NCBI RefSeq assembly: GCF_000003605.2
Contig: NW_003130861.1
Location: 94,835-138,387 of the forward strand
DNA length: 43,553 bases
Reading direction: 5' to 3'
Source: Saccoglossus kowalevskii
Lineage: Eukaryota > Hemichordata > Enteropneusta > Harrimaniidae
Both the position numbers and the translations under genes were made by a program. This document shows, in pieces, positions 1 to 11,520 of this stretch (within the stretch, counting starts at the first letter, position 1; every line of letters begins with the position of its first letter). The notes beneath the pieces were generated by a model that was given only the letters and a program-made list of their open reading frames with translations, ran no database searches and was not told where the DNA came from.

Positions 1-1086
1 GTTGGTTGTTAGGCAAACTCCAGTTCCGTAGGCCAGGGTAACTTGAGTAATCTAGACGGAATTCTTTGTCATAGGTGACCCATGCTTCTGGCTTGAACTC
101 AAGAGCTCGGCTGGCGATGTGACGCTGGTAGTTGAATAGATGTACAGCCTCATGGGGAAAATAATGTGCCCTATAGGCAGCAAATGTTGGCCAACATTCT
201 AGCCAGTTTGCTAGATCGCGAATTTCATTTTTTTTTGCATGTTTTGAGAGAACAGCGACTGAGGGATCGTCAGAGTCCAAAGCCACTCGGGTGTTTGAGA
301 TCTGGGTGGCATTTGGTTTTCTTGAGTCAGGGTGTAAATCGTACAAATCAACAAACTTACCCCGGTTTGCTAGTTGATTGAGTATTTGCTGGTCGATGTA
401 TGGTAAAAACAAGTCTGCAGGTGGGATGATAGGAGGAACTGCAATGCTGGCATTGTTCATCATCGGTATCGCCTGTGTCGCAGTGTTGATACCGGAAGCG
501 GAAGTGAGAATGCCCTCACCGGCGAAACACTGTATGGGAGCGGCCATGTTGGTTGCGTTGAAATGACCCCCGGTAGCAAAACTTTGTTGACTAGGATTAG
601 CGTGAGCTAGCGATGCTTGGCTTGTAGTAGCTGGAAGTTGTTGATGAGCGGTATTATTGTGTACGATCGCATTATGTTGACTAGCTATTGGCAAGGTCAT
701 CGGAAGGCTGTTATTTGTGAGAGTCAGTTGCCATCGAACTTGATGGTGTTGTTTGGCTTGGATCGTGTGATGACACGAGGCTTGCCGACAGTTGTGGAGC
801 AGCGGGCGGTTGCGAAATATTATTCGGCTGCGTCTGACAGTTTCCTTACTGTTGTAGGCTACGAACGAGATCTGCGAGTTCGCTTCTGCTAACTGATGAC
901 ATCGCTGGGGGAGTTCGTTGACTGTACTAGTACAGTGGGATCTCCATTGCGTGCTGACGATTCCTGCGGCGGTGAGTCAGTTACGTCTATAGTCTCAACA
1001 TTTTGGAAGCAAGCTGGAGTACGACGATTTCGTTGAGACTTGCGACCGCCATGGTTGGTTTTAGATCTTCCGCGTCCTTGAGGCAT
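1..1086 (-). pseudogene. ORF1/gag-like protein of a YR-type (DIRS/Ngaro-like) retroelement, 3' truncated by window edge
   Basis: A minus-strand frame is open from 976 to the window edge, and nearly all of it looks like protein. The most N-terminal candidate start is at 1086 in another frame. It begins MPQGRGRSKTN, a basic AT-hook-like start, and stops at 889-891. Coding character then moves to a third frame (SELADLVRSLQQ, followed by a Gln/Pro/Ser-rich linker) and to the final frame from about 735. That last frame has a Thr/Ala/Asn/Gln-rich linker, the segment ADLFLPYIDQQILNQLANRG followed by KFVDLYDL, then NWLECWPTFAAYRAHYFP and EAWVTYDKEFRLDYSSYPG. The W..W..Y, AW..YD..FR and closing W pattern is what I know from the capsid/ORF1-like protein accompanying tyrosine-recombinase retroelements. 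At least two frameshifts and a stop in the N-terminal third make it a pseudogene, though the C-terminal 230 codons are intact. Element class is inferred; no RT or recombinase is visible. Confidence 0.62.
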
Positions 1087-1929
1087 GTTGGAACTGGATG
1101 TCGTGAAGAAAGACTGGTATTTGTGACAAATGAATGGCTGAAATGCTTTAGCAAGGAATTCTGCTGAGACGATGTGTATTGTACGGTGCGACAAAACGAA
1201 CTGATGCTTGAAGAGGATGCGAGCACAGATAAGCAAATTAACAGTCTGGCGTTAATTAATGTAAATCCGACTGAAGGACGAAATATGAGCAAATATTGCA
1301 TGAAGTACAATGTAGCATGGGAGGTGTCAAAATATGAAAGGGGGATGCCAGCTTGGTCAATGCATGTCATAATTGAGCATTAACACAGATTATAAATTAT
1401 ATTCATAATCATACTATATTTGAGAGTGATAAGTATATACTGGTAACTAAAATTGGGCTCAGATGAGGGAGTGGGTAAATTTAAAAAACATCCTGCTGAT
1501 CATGACTTTACTGTAAAATTCAATGTTCATCTCATACTTGAATTTGTCTGTTGTTCCTTGTATACAAAGTTCAGTCACCCTTGATAACATGTTGCACATT
1601 GCAACAAATATTGTTGTAATTGTAATGTACATGTGCTTGCGTCATTAAAACTGTATGTGTTAATGCTGATATACACACAACGTCTACCAAGCATACATCA
1701 ATTTGGATGACAATGTGTCAACCTATTTGTCTCCATGTCATGGAAACCAATATGTGGTATGTATGTTTCATTTGTTCTAAATTGTGATACAATTTACCAG
1801 TGTTAATGGCTACAATATGATATATACATTCTGTACAACACCCAAGTGAGTTTCTTTTCTTTTTGTTAGGTTTAAACCCAGGTTAGTTTTTTCTGATCAG
1901 GTGAGTGTTCAGAAATTGCTATTTTCAGT
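1087..1929. other. no gene recognised; presumed 5' flank of the ORF1 element and spacer
   Basis: Minus-strand ORFs here overlap the ORF1 start region out of frame and show no family features. From 1381 the sequence is AT-rich with frequent stops in all frames. I see no terminal repeat for the ORF1 element. Confidence 0.4.
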
Positions 1930-4557
1930 ATGGTGACTGAGTGTCGGAGGGTGCTTAATAAAGATGTAGTAGACAGGGTGCTTAATGATGGCATCAAAGA
2001 TACTGCAAGTTGGTAGCATGGCCTGAAGTCTACTCCTGTTCGGAGTGTAGCTTGATAAATCCAAATTGGTCTGATAAGCTCAACTCTTATGTGAAGTCAT
2101 CAGTCTCTCAACTGATGATATCTGATAAGTTGAGCAAAAGTAAGGGTCGGCAAAAGAGGCTGCTGAATTCAACCTTTTTTTTAGAAACTGCATATATACC
2201 ATCTATACAGTCAGGGCAGGAAGGTATTAAAAGAGGCATGACACAACCTTTTGCCCCTGAAAACAATCCTAAGGTCTTGAAGAGTACTTATAGCTCTGTG
2301 GCAAGTAGCCTGTCTTGGGAAATTTCAGATTTGAAAGATCAAATAAGATGTTTGCGGGAAAGTAATCTTCAGATGGAGGAAGATGTGAAAGACCTCTCCA
2401 CTAAAAGTATGCAAATGCATGCAAAATATCGGGAGAAATGTCGGGTAATAAAACGCTTTTCATCCAGAGAAGATTATTGGCGCCAGAAATGTGTTCGGCT
2501 GGAAAGGGAGACTGCAGTTATCAACATCAGTCTCAGGGATGAAAAACAGGCACAGAATCTCACTATACAGAAGGAAATTCTTGAAGATCAGTTGTCACCA
2601 ACAGTTCCACTTTTTGATGTGAATACAAATAAATCCACAGCTGCCCCTCATCTTTGTTTATTCTTTGTTGGAGCACCGTGTTTCTGCTGTGCATGTGGGA
2701 CCAGTTATTGATGCATGTTTGAAGCTGGTTGGCAAAGTTGCCAATCGTGTACCATCCTCTTCAACAGTCAATAACTGGAATATTGAGAGGGATATCTTGA
2801 GCCATGCTCAGATTGCTGTGGATTTCAGTGTCTGTACTCATACCACTCTTAACACTGATGAAGCTAGTAAACAATATGGCGCATATGCATCAAGGAACAG
2901 TTAAGGCCAGTATTGTGCTCTAGGGAGACCTAGCCACAAAATCGGCAAATCATACATTTAATAACATTTTTTGTGATATTTATCATGTATGCAAGTCAAC
3001 ATCCAACAATACTTCCAAACAAATCCATGCTCATATTCAGAATACAATGAGTGATCATGCAGCCACTGGAATGAAATTCAATGTTCTTTTGGAAAAGTAC
3101 TGTAGCAGTATACTACCTGATGCTACCATCTATTGGATGATGAGAAACGAACTGCTCTAAACACACTGAACAATTTTTTTTGTGGGCTCCATACTTTGGT
3201 CCACATGGCTAAAATGTCACAGAAGGCATTGCTTGAAGCTGAGCGTGGTAATTTTTCTGATGTCATTCCAAGAGTTGTATAAAAATTCCATCAACCAAAT
3301 GAATCTGGCACGACAAGGTTGGTTCGCACTGTTTGTAAAGCTTTTGCCATAAGAGATGCAACGAATGGATGTCATGGTTTTTTTCCTACTTTTGTTAAAC
3401 CTTGTCTGCAGGCCAACCATCTCAGGACCTAACCTCTAGCACCTTATCGAGGCAACCGTTTCAACATTTTATTTAGCAATGCTGGGCATGTCTTTTTTGG
3501 CATGATCAGATGGTTCAGTTTCTGAGTCTTCTAAAGGCAGTTGATTCTGACTTAAAACGCCATTTTTTGTTAGTGGTTTCAAGGCACTTGGCCTTATTTC
3601 AAAATTGTGGAAGATGATAGAATCATCACACCTCTGAAGTTGGGAAATTTTATTTACAGCTCATTACTTATTTACGAGATGCTGTTTTCAATGTGGAAGA
3701 TTTCATGCAAGGGAAGTTAATTCTTTATGAAGATGTTGAAATAAACAAAGATGTTGTCTATGACCACTTGATTTCTCAATCTGTGTATGATGATCACACA
3801 AGTGTCATTTTGCAAATATTGTTTCCTGCCCTCACCAAACTACTTGAGCATGAATTTAAAGATCATCCACCTGGTGGCAAGTTTTCATTTATGGACCCAA
3901 GCATGGTTGACGTCACCCGAAGTGTTGACAAGCATAACAAACAGCCTGAACGAATGTTTGCATATCTGGATAATCTTCTTTCATTCAAGCCGAATATTTC
4001 CACACTTGCCCCTGAATCATGTCATGTTTACAATCAACCAGGCAGCAAAGATGAAAGTCTGCAGACAAAATTGATTGAAGATGCTGAAGATGGCAGTTAT
4101 TCAATGAAAGAGAAGAACACATTGTACAAATTAGAAAGGCAAACCGAGAGGCTGCTTTTCAAAAACGGGCCAGACAGGGTTGCAGAACAGCAGCGTGCTA
4201 AAGAGAAGCAGACAGTTGACATCATACACTTTGGAGTTTGTTAGTCATGTGAGCAAGTCGATTCCAACAAAGATAAAGTGGAAGCACTAAAGGCTCAATT
4301 GCGGTTCAGAAAAAAATTACTTGTACAACGTGTCCCAGACAAGGAAGTGTATGCCTTCAGCAAGATAATCCCCAAAACGAGTGCCCCTAACCATTGAAGA
4401 ACTGACTGCCAATGTCAAGTCAGTGGTGCAGTCAGCATTCGATCTACCTGAAACTCGCCCAGATGAGGGAACAATTATTTTGGTCGGGAAGAAGGTGAAA
4501 CACTTGTTTATAGAATATGGTTCAGAGAAATGGTATAATGGTGACGTGATATCACAG

Positions 4558-5496
4558 GTATTTCAGGCGAATAGATCCACCACCACAACTTGCACTCTGT
4601 AAACAATTTCCTGGACCTTATTTGACCTTGTTCAAAATGATGGTCTGGAATTATCTAATAACCATACATAGTGCACATAATTCATCATCTGCCCAACATC
4701 GTTTACCTGGAGGTAAATTGACATAGCACTTGATTAATAATACAGTACCAATCTGTACTAGTAACAAGTTATTCTCTGTAAATAAACATAAATTCAGTGT
4801 TCTCTAGAAATTGGAATACCGTAACTACACCTTCATTTGGTTTATATACGCAGGAAAATACTCCCTTTATGGTTTTCAAAGCTGGTGTACGAGTATAAGC
4901 ACCCACCATTCTATATAGAGAAGACTGAAGATGTGTAATTGGAATCCACTCACTACATATGAATTGTAATTTTAACCCGATAATTGTACATGTCATTCAT
5001 ATCTGTCAATGTTGTGATTATTATGTTTATAATAATTGATGTGATCCGCTAATTTATATAATCACGTTAATATTTTTCCAAAGTCACGAATGAGTCTAAA
5101 TTGTTCACAATATATTCCAGTTGCATTTACACTTTCCAAATATGTGATACAGCAGTGCCTACAATTTGAGGTACATCATTATTATATATTTAAATCCTAT
5201 GTGATTCCCTTTTCAACTCTATTCATTGTGATAACATTGCTTTTTCATATCCGTTTCGAAAAAACATGCCTATAAAGTAACTAATGGTTGATCAAAACTT
5301 CTAAGTCAGTTGTAACATAAAATAAAACACTCCGCAGTTAATTTATCATTACATATTCACGATTTGTTGTGTATATGTCAAAATATGGCACCTTGTTTGA
5401 CAAAATGTAATAGCAACTTCAATAACATACGTGAATTTTGAATTAATTTATGCTGGCAATGTTGATAAGGATACTAATCACAATTTTCCATTTCAG
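4558..5496 (+). other. intron within the transposase pseudogene
   Basis: The donor follows ATATCACAG at 4557 and the acceptor is CATTTCAG ending at 5496. Joining is phase 0: the upstream exon ends in GDVISQ and the downstream exon opens VPEYPQWYNI. The joined text reads as one continuous domain, whereas reading through the donor gives an unrelated tail and a stop at about 4600. The intron is 939 nt with frequent stops in all frames. Confidence 0.7.
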
Positions 5497-5607
5497 GTAC
5501 CAGAGTATCCACAGTGGTACAATATCACTGCTGAGGGTTCACCTATTTTTTATACTTATAAGTTATTAGAAGACTATGAAAAAGAAGATCTTCAAATTAT
5601 TATTTAA
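5497..5607 (+). pseudogene. terminal exon of the transposase, C-terminal Tudor/SH3-like end
   Basis: This exon is 36 codons plus TAA at 5605-5607 and is itself undamaged. It encodes VPEYPQWYNITAEGSP, then an aromatic/acidic end YTYKLLEDYEKEDLQ. With the upstream LVGKKVKH...WYNGDVISQ it forms a W/Y-rich beta-type module that resembles a small chromatin-reader fold. That comparison is an inference. It was missed as an ORF because it has no start codon. Confidence 0.65.
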
Positions 5608-7427
5608 TTTCCAGACCAGGGTTCAGGTCGGACGATTTTTGTTTGTGTATGCAAGGCATACATAATGAACAAACAATGAACACCATCCTCCGAAAAACAT
5701 ATTTTGCGAATTTAAAAGTAGGTATATAAAGATATATTTATAATGTAAAGGATGGCTGCAAGTCTGTCAGCACTCAGAGCTATAAAATATATGTTTGCTT
5801 ATATATCAGGTAATAAAATCACTAGAACCAACATTCCAGATGACATTACACAGTACCTCAAATTATCAACTTTTTGCCACAATATTTAATCTCGTACATC
5901 ATAGCAGTTCAGTGTAATAAGCAGTGTAATAGTAATATAGGCTCAGAATTAATGACAATTACTACAGGAGTAGTATTATAATAAATCTGAAATTATAGAA
6001 TCACTTCTCACGTGACAATACATAAACACGCGCCTGCACACACACGCCAATTCACCAGCAACAACCAAACTGACTGAATGATAAAGCAGCACAAATTGAA
6101 ACCACACACTAAAAAGATATAATTAAAAGTATCTTTCCTAAAATGACAGGTATCTATCGTTGGAATCAGGTTTTGTTGGCCAACATGTCTTCATAGTTAT
6201 CCGTATTTTCACTTACCAAATTCATTGAGTTATATTAACATACATGTAATTATACCCTATTCAAAGAGATCTAAATGTACATTTCTTTTCTTTCAGCTTT
6301 CTCTAACTTTCAAGGGCCTAATGAGATAACAAGACAAAAAACTGTTGAAGAGAGTAGCAAAACTAGAAATCGCATTGAAATAAAAGTTGTATTTTGCTAG
6401 ATTTGGCTAACTGACGGGGTATGTACATTTTTGTTATTGTTCTGACCATGTGCTCTAAATGTCAATGCAATCTTGTGTGCACGACTTTTGCTTTGTTAAT
6501 TTATTCTTTTCAACTTGAGTGTCATTCGTGTTGATTGTATTTTTGTATCGTTTTAAGTTTGTAGCGAACTTTGCAGTGTCACTTCCCAATGTAAACACGA
6601 TGATACGCGATATCCTTCATTAATAAACTCATTTGGGGAAATTGTTGTACCAGTTACCACAGTCGTCCTTATCTTATTATTATTATTTTGTCACATTGCA
6701 TTGACAAAGTATCCGAGGCATTTTGAAGCATTGGACATTATTCATTCACCTCCAATAGATCAAATGCCTTAGAGAAATTTATTTAGTAAAGACATAATTG
6801 TTACAGACATGCACGCATGAACGCAAAAAAATTAATCCATCATTCTTTTTTTCTTTAGATATTGGTATTTATATTCACGTCAGGAATTACAAAAAAAATA
6901 TTGAGAAACAAATCCCCATATTTCGCTGGAAAATCAAGATAGCCGCTGAATAATGTGACTATTCACATTATTGTTCTTAAGCCATACATTTTACAGGAAA
7001 AATATCGATTGATTAAAATACAAGAGTTGGCAGAGCCATCTCGATGAGTATTTACAGGTGTGTTTTGGAGCAATGGATTGGCGAACAGGCAGAAAAGCAA
7101 TTTCAATGACTTTGACTTTGTTTTAATGAAAACTTGAAGTATACATGAGGGTACGTGGTATTATTTATTTTGGAAACTCAATTTTTAACTGAAGGAATTA
7201 AACTAAATTAAATAATAATCATGTTTGTTTATTTTTAACCTTAGAAATGACTACTGTTCAACTGGGAACACTTAATTGTATTTAGCGTATATTACTATTA
7301 TATAACAATCAACCAATTCGAGAAAAACAGTTGACAATGACTAAATGCATGGTCACTGCCAAATCGCTGTTTAATTGAAATAACAAAAATCAAAGAAAAC
7401 TGTAAGACAGGAAGAGAAACACAAGCG
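5608..7427. other. no gene recognised
   Basis: AT-rich sequence with stops in every frame. One strong acceptor-like site (polypyrimidine run ending TTTCTTTCAG at about 6297) precedes a 34-codon open stretch ending TAG near 6400. It could be a terminal exon of something unrecognised, but nothing else supports it. Confidence 0.4.
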
Positions 7428-7715
7428 ATGTGGTCGAACAACATGCATTACGGCAGCCATGTTTGTTTCACCTCGATCAATACAGTATTACCCACGACGC
7501 ACTATTGCCATAAGCGTGGGTATGTGGAAGTTCATAGCCAAGCGTACTGCGGTCAAGAACAAGGTAAGAAATTACGTGACGAGACAATCCCGATTGGCCG
7601 TCGATTTTCGGGTTCGGGTGCGTTTCTTAGAAGATCGATACGCACTACACCACCGAGTGTAGTAGACATAATTCCGATGGCAAGTTCGAAGGAAGCTAAT
7701 ACAGTTGATTTATAA
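7428..7715. other. GC-richer island with start codons and a splice-donor-like site; unassigned
   Basis: This block is visibly more GC-rich than its surroundings. On the plus strand, open frames from 7428 and 7459 run into AACAAG|GTAAGAA near 7564, a good donor. On the minus strand ACATGGCTGCCG gives a well-placed start. It could be the promoter/first exon of a lost gene or part of a mobile element. The proteins look unlike any family I know, so I do not call a gene. Confidence 0.3.
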
Positions 7716-7789
7716 CAGTGAAGTAAATGCAAATCACTTTTTAGTCTTCGTTGAGGCACAAACGTATTTAAATGAGTTGGTAAACAAGA

Positions 7790-8035
7790 GACGGTGGCAA
7801 CTCCACGTTGTGGCAAATTTACACACTACTACAGTCAGTCACACAAAGTCGCCCAAATTCAAAAGGGATTTTTAAATGTGCTGGGGAACACGAGACGAAC
7901 AATTGTGCATACTTAGATGACGACTCCAAGTTATAACGCAGCGTGAAAATGGCAATTTAAACTGCCCGGGGCAGATTTACATAATACTACAGTTCGATAA
8001 CACGGCCAGTCACACAAAATCCATCAAAAGAGAAC
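7790..8035. repeat. imperfect direct repeat, period about 160 bp
   Basis: The block near 7810 (ATTTACACACTACTACAGT then AGTCACACAAAGTC) recurs near 7975 (ATTTACATAATACTACAGT then CCAGTCACACAAAATCC). The stretch between is unrelated. Two diverged copies of a roughly 80 bp unit are visible. Confidence 0.5.
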
Positions 8036-8967
8036 TGCAAGTTGTATAATGTCAAAACAGTCCATGATTTCACAACTTCCGAAATACGTTCGCTTTTATC
8101 GATATCCACTGTAAATGTCCCGTGCGCAAGAGCACAAACCCTAAACTATCAGAAATTCGTAACACATAATTCCAGTGATGGTATAACAAAATAACTCATT
8201 TGTAAATTCAATCCATCGAAAAAGTATAAAAAACATTTTCATAAACAATTTTTATTATATAAATACACTTTGAAAAAAAAAACAAGATTCATAAACATAA
8301 ATCTATTTGAATATATTCTCACTAGAAATTACACAATATTTATTTTCTAATGGAGTTTCTTCACAGCACAAACTATTGGAATCCATGCACACATGTAGTT
8401 ACTTCGGTGACACATTTTATAGCTACACCCAAAATAGTCCATCATTTATTGCGCAACTGTGACCAAACGACATCATTCTGTTAACATCCACACATTTTCA
8501 TAAAATCTCCATGCACTTTTTGACCTTTCATAAGTTAAATACACTACAATTTAATCCAGAAAAACAATTTTCTTGGTACATTCCTACATACTAATGAGGG
8601 GTTCCGACACATTCCAAGCTGAACAATTTTCTTTGAACTAATAACAAAGCTGGTCAATCCTTTCCCGGCAAATATACTGATCACTGTAGAGGAGCTTCTG
8701 AATTGGACATCAAGTTACAGAAATATGGAGTTTCAGACATAATTATTAAAACAGTTACAAACATGACTATGGTAGCCTACTCAAAAATGTGAAAACCACG
8801 AATTTTAACATATTATGTTCTCTATAGCAATTCAAACATAGGACAGGTGGTAACCAGACTTTTTTTTCAAAGTATGGAGCAAGTTTAAATCCCGCCTATA
8901 GCACGTCTGTCAGCAAAACGTTCCATAGGATTACATGGGATTTGATGACAAGGGTCATTAATACCAT
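8036..8967. other. no gene recognised; possible 3' region of the minus-strand pseudogene
   Basis: There is no coding signal. A minus-strand AATAAA lies at 8256-8251, about 700 nt downstream of the last recognisable codons of the Mutator-like gene. It may be that gene's old poly(A) signal, but distance and AT-richness make this weak. Confidence 0.35.
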
Positions 8968-9644
8968 CTACTGGATTCCCTTTATGAGCCAGCGAAAGGT
9001 GTACCAACACCACTTTTCTGAGCCATATACTGTGAAAGCACTTTTTTGTATAAGTGGTGCTAGTTTCATAAGGTTGCTAGTTTTCATCACAGCAGAATCA
9101 ACATTATCATCAACATAACGCCACGAAAATGTATGTTTCCACACCTCTTTTAATGGCACAATGCATCAGAGTTTCGTGATTGAAAATCTGCAATTGCATC
9201 ATGGGCTTTATATTTACATTCTGTGAATTGTGATACCAAATTCTCCTGTTTATAACTTTGACAACCAGCGTGTAAATGCATACCCATAATTAAAGAATCA
9301 ACAAAGCCTTTAATAAGGCTTTCAAAACTATCATCCATCTTATTAGAAACCACTGCGTTGAATAGAACACGAGTCAAAACTTCTAACATTGTGGCCTATT
9401 AAAATAGCTTCACTTGGAGAAAGAAACTCAACAAATGTTGTTAACGCATACTTAATTGGAATACATTCAGTAGTTGTCTCATTTTTATTTCATTATTCTA
9501 TTTAAAATAGTGATGCCTGTGATTGCAGATGCTTCAGGACTAAATGGCAATGGCAGCCAATTGGAGGAAGCTGTGCTGCAGGAATGTAGTCAATGTCATG
9601 GATGGCTGAAAATGAACTAAATGAACTGAAGATCTTACTTTATA

Positions 9645-9800
9645 TTAAAGTGGGAGGGTCGTCACATACACACGCGTCAGATGGCGTGTCATTGTTTACA
9701 AACAAGCGTTCACGCATGAGCCTTTGCATTTTTAGTGCGTGTTATCGTCGGTTGGGCCTCAATTCCGGCGCGTGCGCAGGTGACGATCTTCCCGCTTTAA
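9645..9800. mobile_element. small MITE with about 20-25 bp TIRs and flanking TTAA, inside the exonuclease pseudogene
   Basis: The left end reads TTAAAGTGGGAGGGTCGTCAC from 9645. The reverse complement of the right end reads TTAAAGCGGGAAGATCGTCAC. TTAA is present at 9645-9648 and 9797-9800. The interior (about 110 bp) is GC-richer than its surroundings and non-coding. It separates the transposase part from the exonuclease part of the host pseudogene, so it inserted there. TTAA targets are known for piggyBac and Kolobok elements; which one mobilised this is not shown. Confidence 0.65.
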
Positions 9801-10215
9801 TATAATCAAACATTATAAATTCATATATGTTTGTCAACATGTATAAACCATGGAAACACATAGTTTGTGCAAAAATTATAGTAGTATTTGCTTTATTGTG
9901 AGCAAGTGGTTAGGTAGATTACCACAAGGACACTTCTATTTAAATCATGCTTTTGCAAAAAAAAAATGGTAATAATTATTACGTTTTGAAATTTGAATGC
10001 TTGTTGAGTATGTGTCTCCTTCTCTTGTCTCATGCGCCACGGTCATACATATTTTGTTCTCTTTTAATTCAAGGCGTCGCCTTAGGTTTATTTTAAATTC
10101 GTGTATAGGCATCTCTTGATTGACTTTCAGCATGACGTTTAGAGTTTTCCTTGTCAATCTGAAGAGCTCTGGCTGCTGAGAAAGTTCCTGGGGATAACCC
10201 TAATTGTTTGTTAAC

Positions 10216-10678
10216 CTGAAATATAACATGTAAAAAATAGCAATAAGAAAGCATTTTGATGGAAAGTGTGGACAAATTTAAGTTGTTTCTCCAATAATCT
10301 GCAAAGACCTTCAATATCTGAAAGAAGAGATTATTGGTGTGCTTTCAATTGTGAAAAGATTCCTAAAATCAGTTTGGTTTATAATTTATATGAATTATAC
10401 CGATACAAACAGAATGCATTCAACTAAGAACAGGAATAAATTATAAATTGAAAGCAAGGCACAATTTTATTCAAATGTATGGGTAGATAATGATTACCAC
10501 TCAAATGCCAATGAATGTGGATAATAAATATGTAAACAGTATTTGGTATATTTTAAAGCTACATATACATAACTATGTAAGTCACCAACTCAATTTTACT
10601 TTTTAACTGAGCATTGCTGAATTGGCAAATGAGCGATAATACACCCTAAACCTCCCCATCATTGAGTTTAAAACTCAC
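10216..10678 (-). other. intron inside the Mutator-like pseudogene
   Basis: On the minus strand the exon ends at 10679 in GAA followed by GTGAGT. The acceptor ATATTTCAG ends at 10216 and the next exon starts at 10215 with GTTAACAAA. Phase 0 joining gives TYVSE-VNKQLGLSPG, which is the expected continuous family segment. Reading through instead runs to a stop after about 12 residues. The intron is 463 nt. Confidence 0.72.
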
Positions 10679-11520
10679 TTCTGATACATATGTATAACCA
10701 ATATTCTTCTGTGATACTGCTGCTGCTGCAACTCTATAGTTCAGACTCTGAGAACCACTATAAAAGTGACTTTTGCAAGCTTTAGATGACACTGTATGGT
10801 TAAAACTCTCATTTGCTTGTGTACTTTCTAATGACACTAGTTTTTCTGCAACAGAAGACAGATCTTCAAATTACCTGCTTAACTTTAATTGTAATAGAGT
10901 ATCACAGAGTGGACGGCCATATGGTAAAGATTTATATTTTGAGGTGGGATTTTCAAGAAATCTGCACCATGAAGGACTACAATAAGTATAGTTGCCAAAT
11001 GGATGCTGCGAAAGTGATTTTAATCCTTGCCCAAGATTCTGCACATTTCCTTCATTTTGTATAACCATATAATTAAAACATTTTTGAAGATATCTAATCA
11101 CTTTAACTGTTAAAACTTTATGAGTATCCTTCAAGGCATATAGCTGATTGCCAAGATTTTTTTTTTGACATGATTACTATCAGATTTTAATAGCCGGGTC
11201 AACATTTTTATTGAGACGTACTACTGTGGAACTATCTTCATCACCAATCAAAGTTCCAATTGCTGCAGAGTTTTTCTTCATCTGTCTGCCAAGTTCCTCA
11301 CCATATCTGGCTCCATTGTTTCGGCACTTCCTGTCCAATTTTTTCGGTAATATCGTTTTCCTATTTCTAAACATAGCCTTGTAGCAGCTTCACATTTCCT
11401 ACACGTTTTACACTGTACACTGTATGCCAGAATTTTACCAGTCTCAGCACCTATCATGCTACAGTGACCTTGTGGAGAACATATTATATCATGATGGTCA
11501 GATATTACCACTAGATGACT

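Larger units (their letters stand above)
1930..5607 (+). pseudogene. decayed DDE-type transposase of an unnamed family, with N-terminal coiled coil and C-terminal spliced exon
   Basis: Reading across frames gives one protein in order. First comes an N-terminal Cys/charged part from 1930. A coiled coil follows at about 2300-2600 (heptad-like, SLSWEISDLKDQIRCLRESN). Then come VGPVIDACLKLVGK and RVPSSSTVNNWNIERD, and TDEASKQYGAY at 2854. NTMSDHAATGMKFN lies at 3041, NNFFCGLHTLVHMA at 3170, APYRGNRFNILFSNAG at 3440, PERMFAYLDNLL at 3945, and a basic helical tail near 4260-4340. The last part, LVGKKVKHLFIEYGSEKWY, continues across an intron. I recognise this order from many uncharacterised invertebrate proteins. 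By analogy with hAT-like transposases, candidate catalytic residues are D at 2857, D at 3053, the CxxH at 3181-3192 and E at 3948. Frameshifts near 2005, 2650, 2910 and 3135, plus stops near 3280, 4242 and 4376, kill the copy. No terminal inverted repeats were found. Confidence 0.66.
8968..11520 (-). pseudogene. Mutator-like transposase fused to a PML-type DEDDh exonuclease, decayed
   Basis: From the 5' end on the minus strand there is QGHCSMIGAETGKILAYSV followed by CKTCRKCE and KNWTGSAETMEPDMV (11511-11281). Next are GTLIGDEDSSTVVRLNK (about 11250) and VIRYLQKCFNYMVIQNEGN...SWCRFLENP...KSLPYGRPL (11110-10890). STQANESFN and YSGSQSLNYRVAAA...YTYVSE (10830-10679) follow. After an intron comes VNKQLGLSPGTFSAARALQI and a basic tail ending EGDTYSTS (10215-9945). 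This order is typical of proteins annotated as Mutator-like transposase domain. Downstream, about 9610-8968, are pieces of a 3'-5' exonuclease: LQLAAI, SPEASAITGIT, AILIGHNVRSFD, SYKQENLVSQF and KAHDAIADFQS. These match the later acidic/His positions of the DEDDh fold in PML exon 9-type exonucleases. The first D-E pair is lost. Frameshifts occur at nearly every block. Confidence 0.75.

Noticed and set aside
166-892. Three plus-strand ORFs of 62-91 codons
   Set aside because: They are antisense to the clear minus-strand ORF1-like frame and have no features of their own.
987-1370. 127-codon minus ORF
   Set aside because: Overlaps the ORF1 start region out of frame; Ser/Leu-rich text with no domain, while the adjacent frame has the expected basic N-terminus.
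7428-7715. 95-codon plus ORF
   Set aside because: Three overlapping frames are open in the same GC-rich block and none has a recognisable motif.
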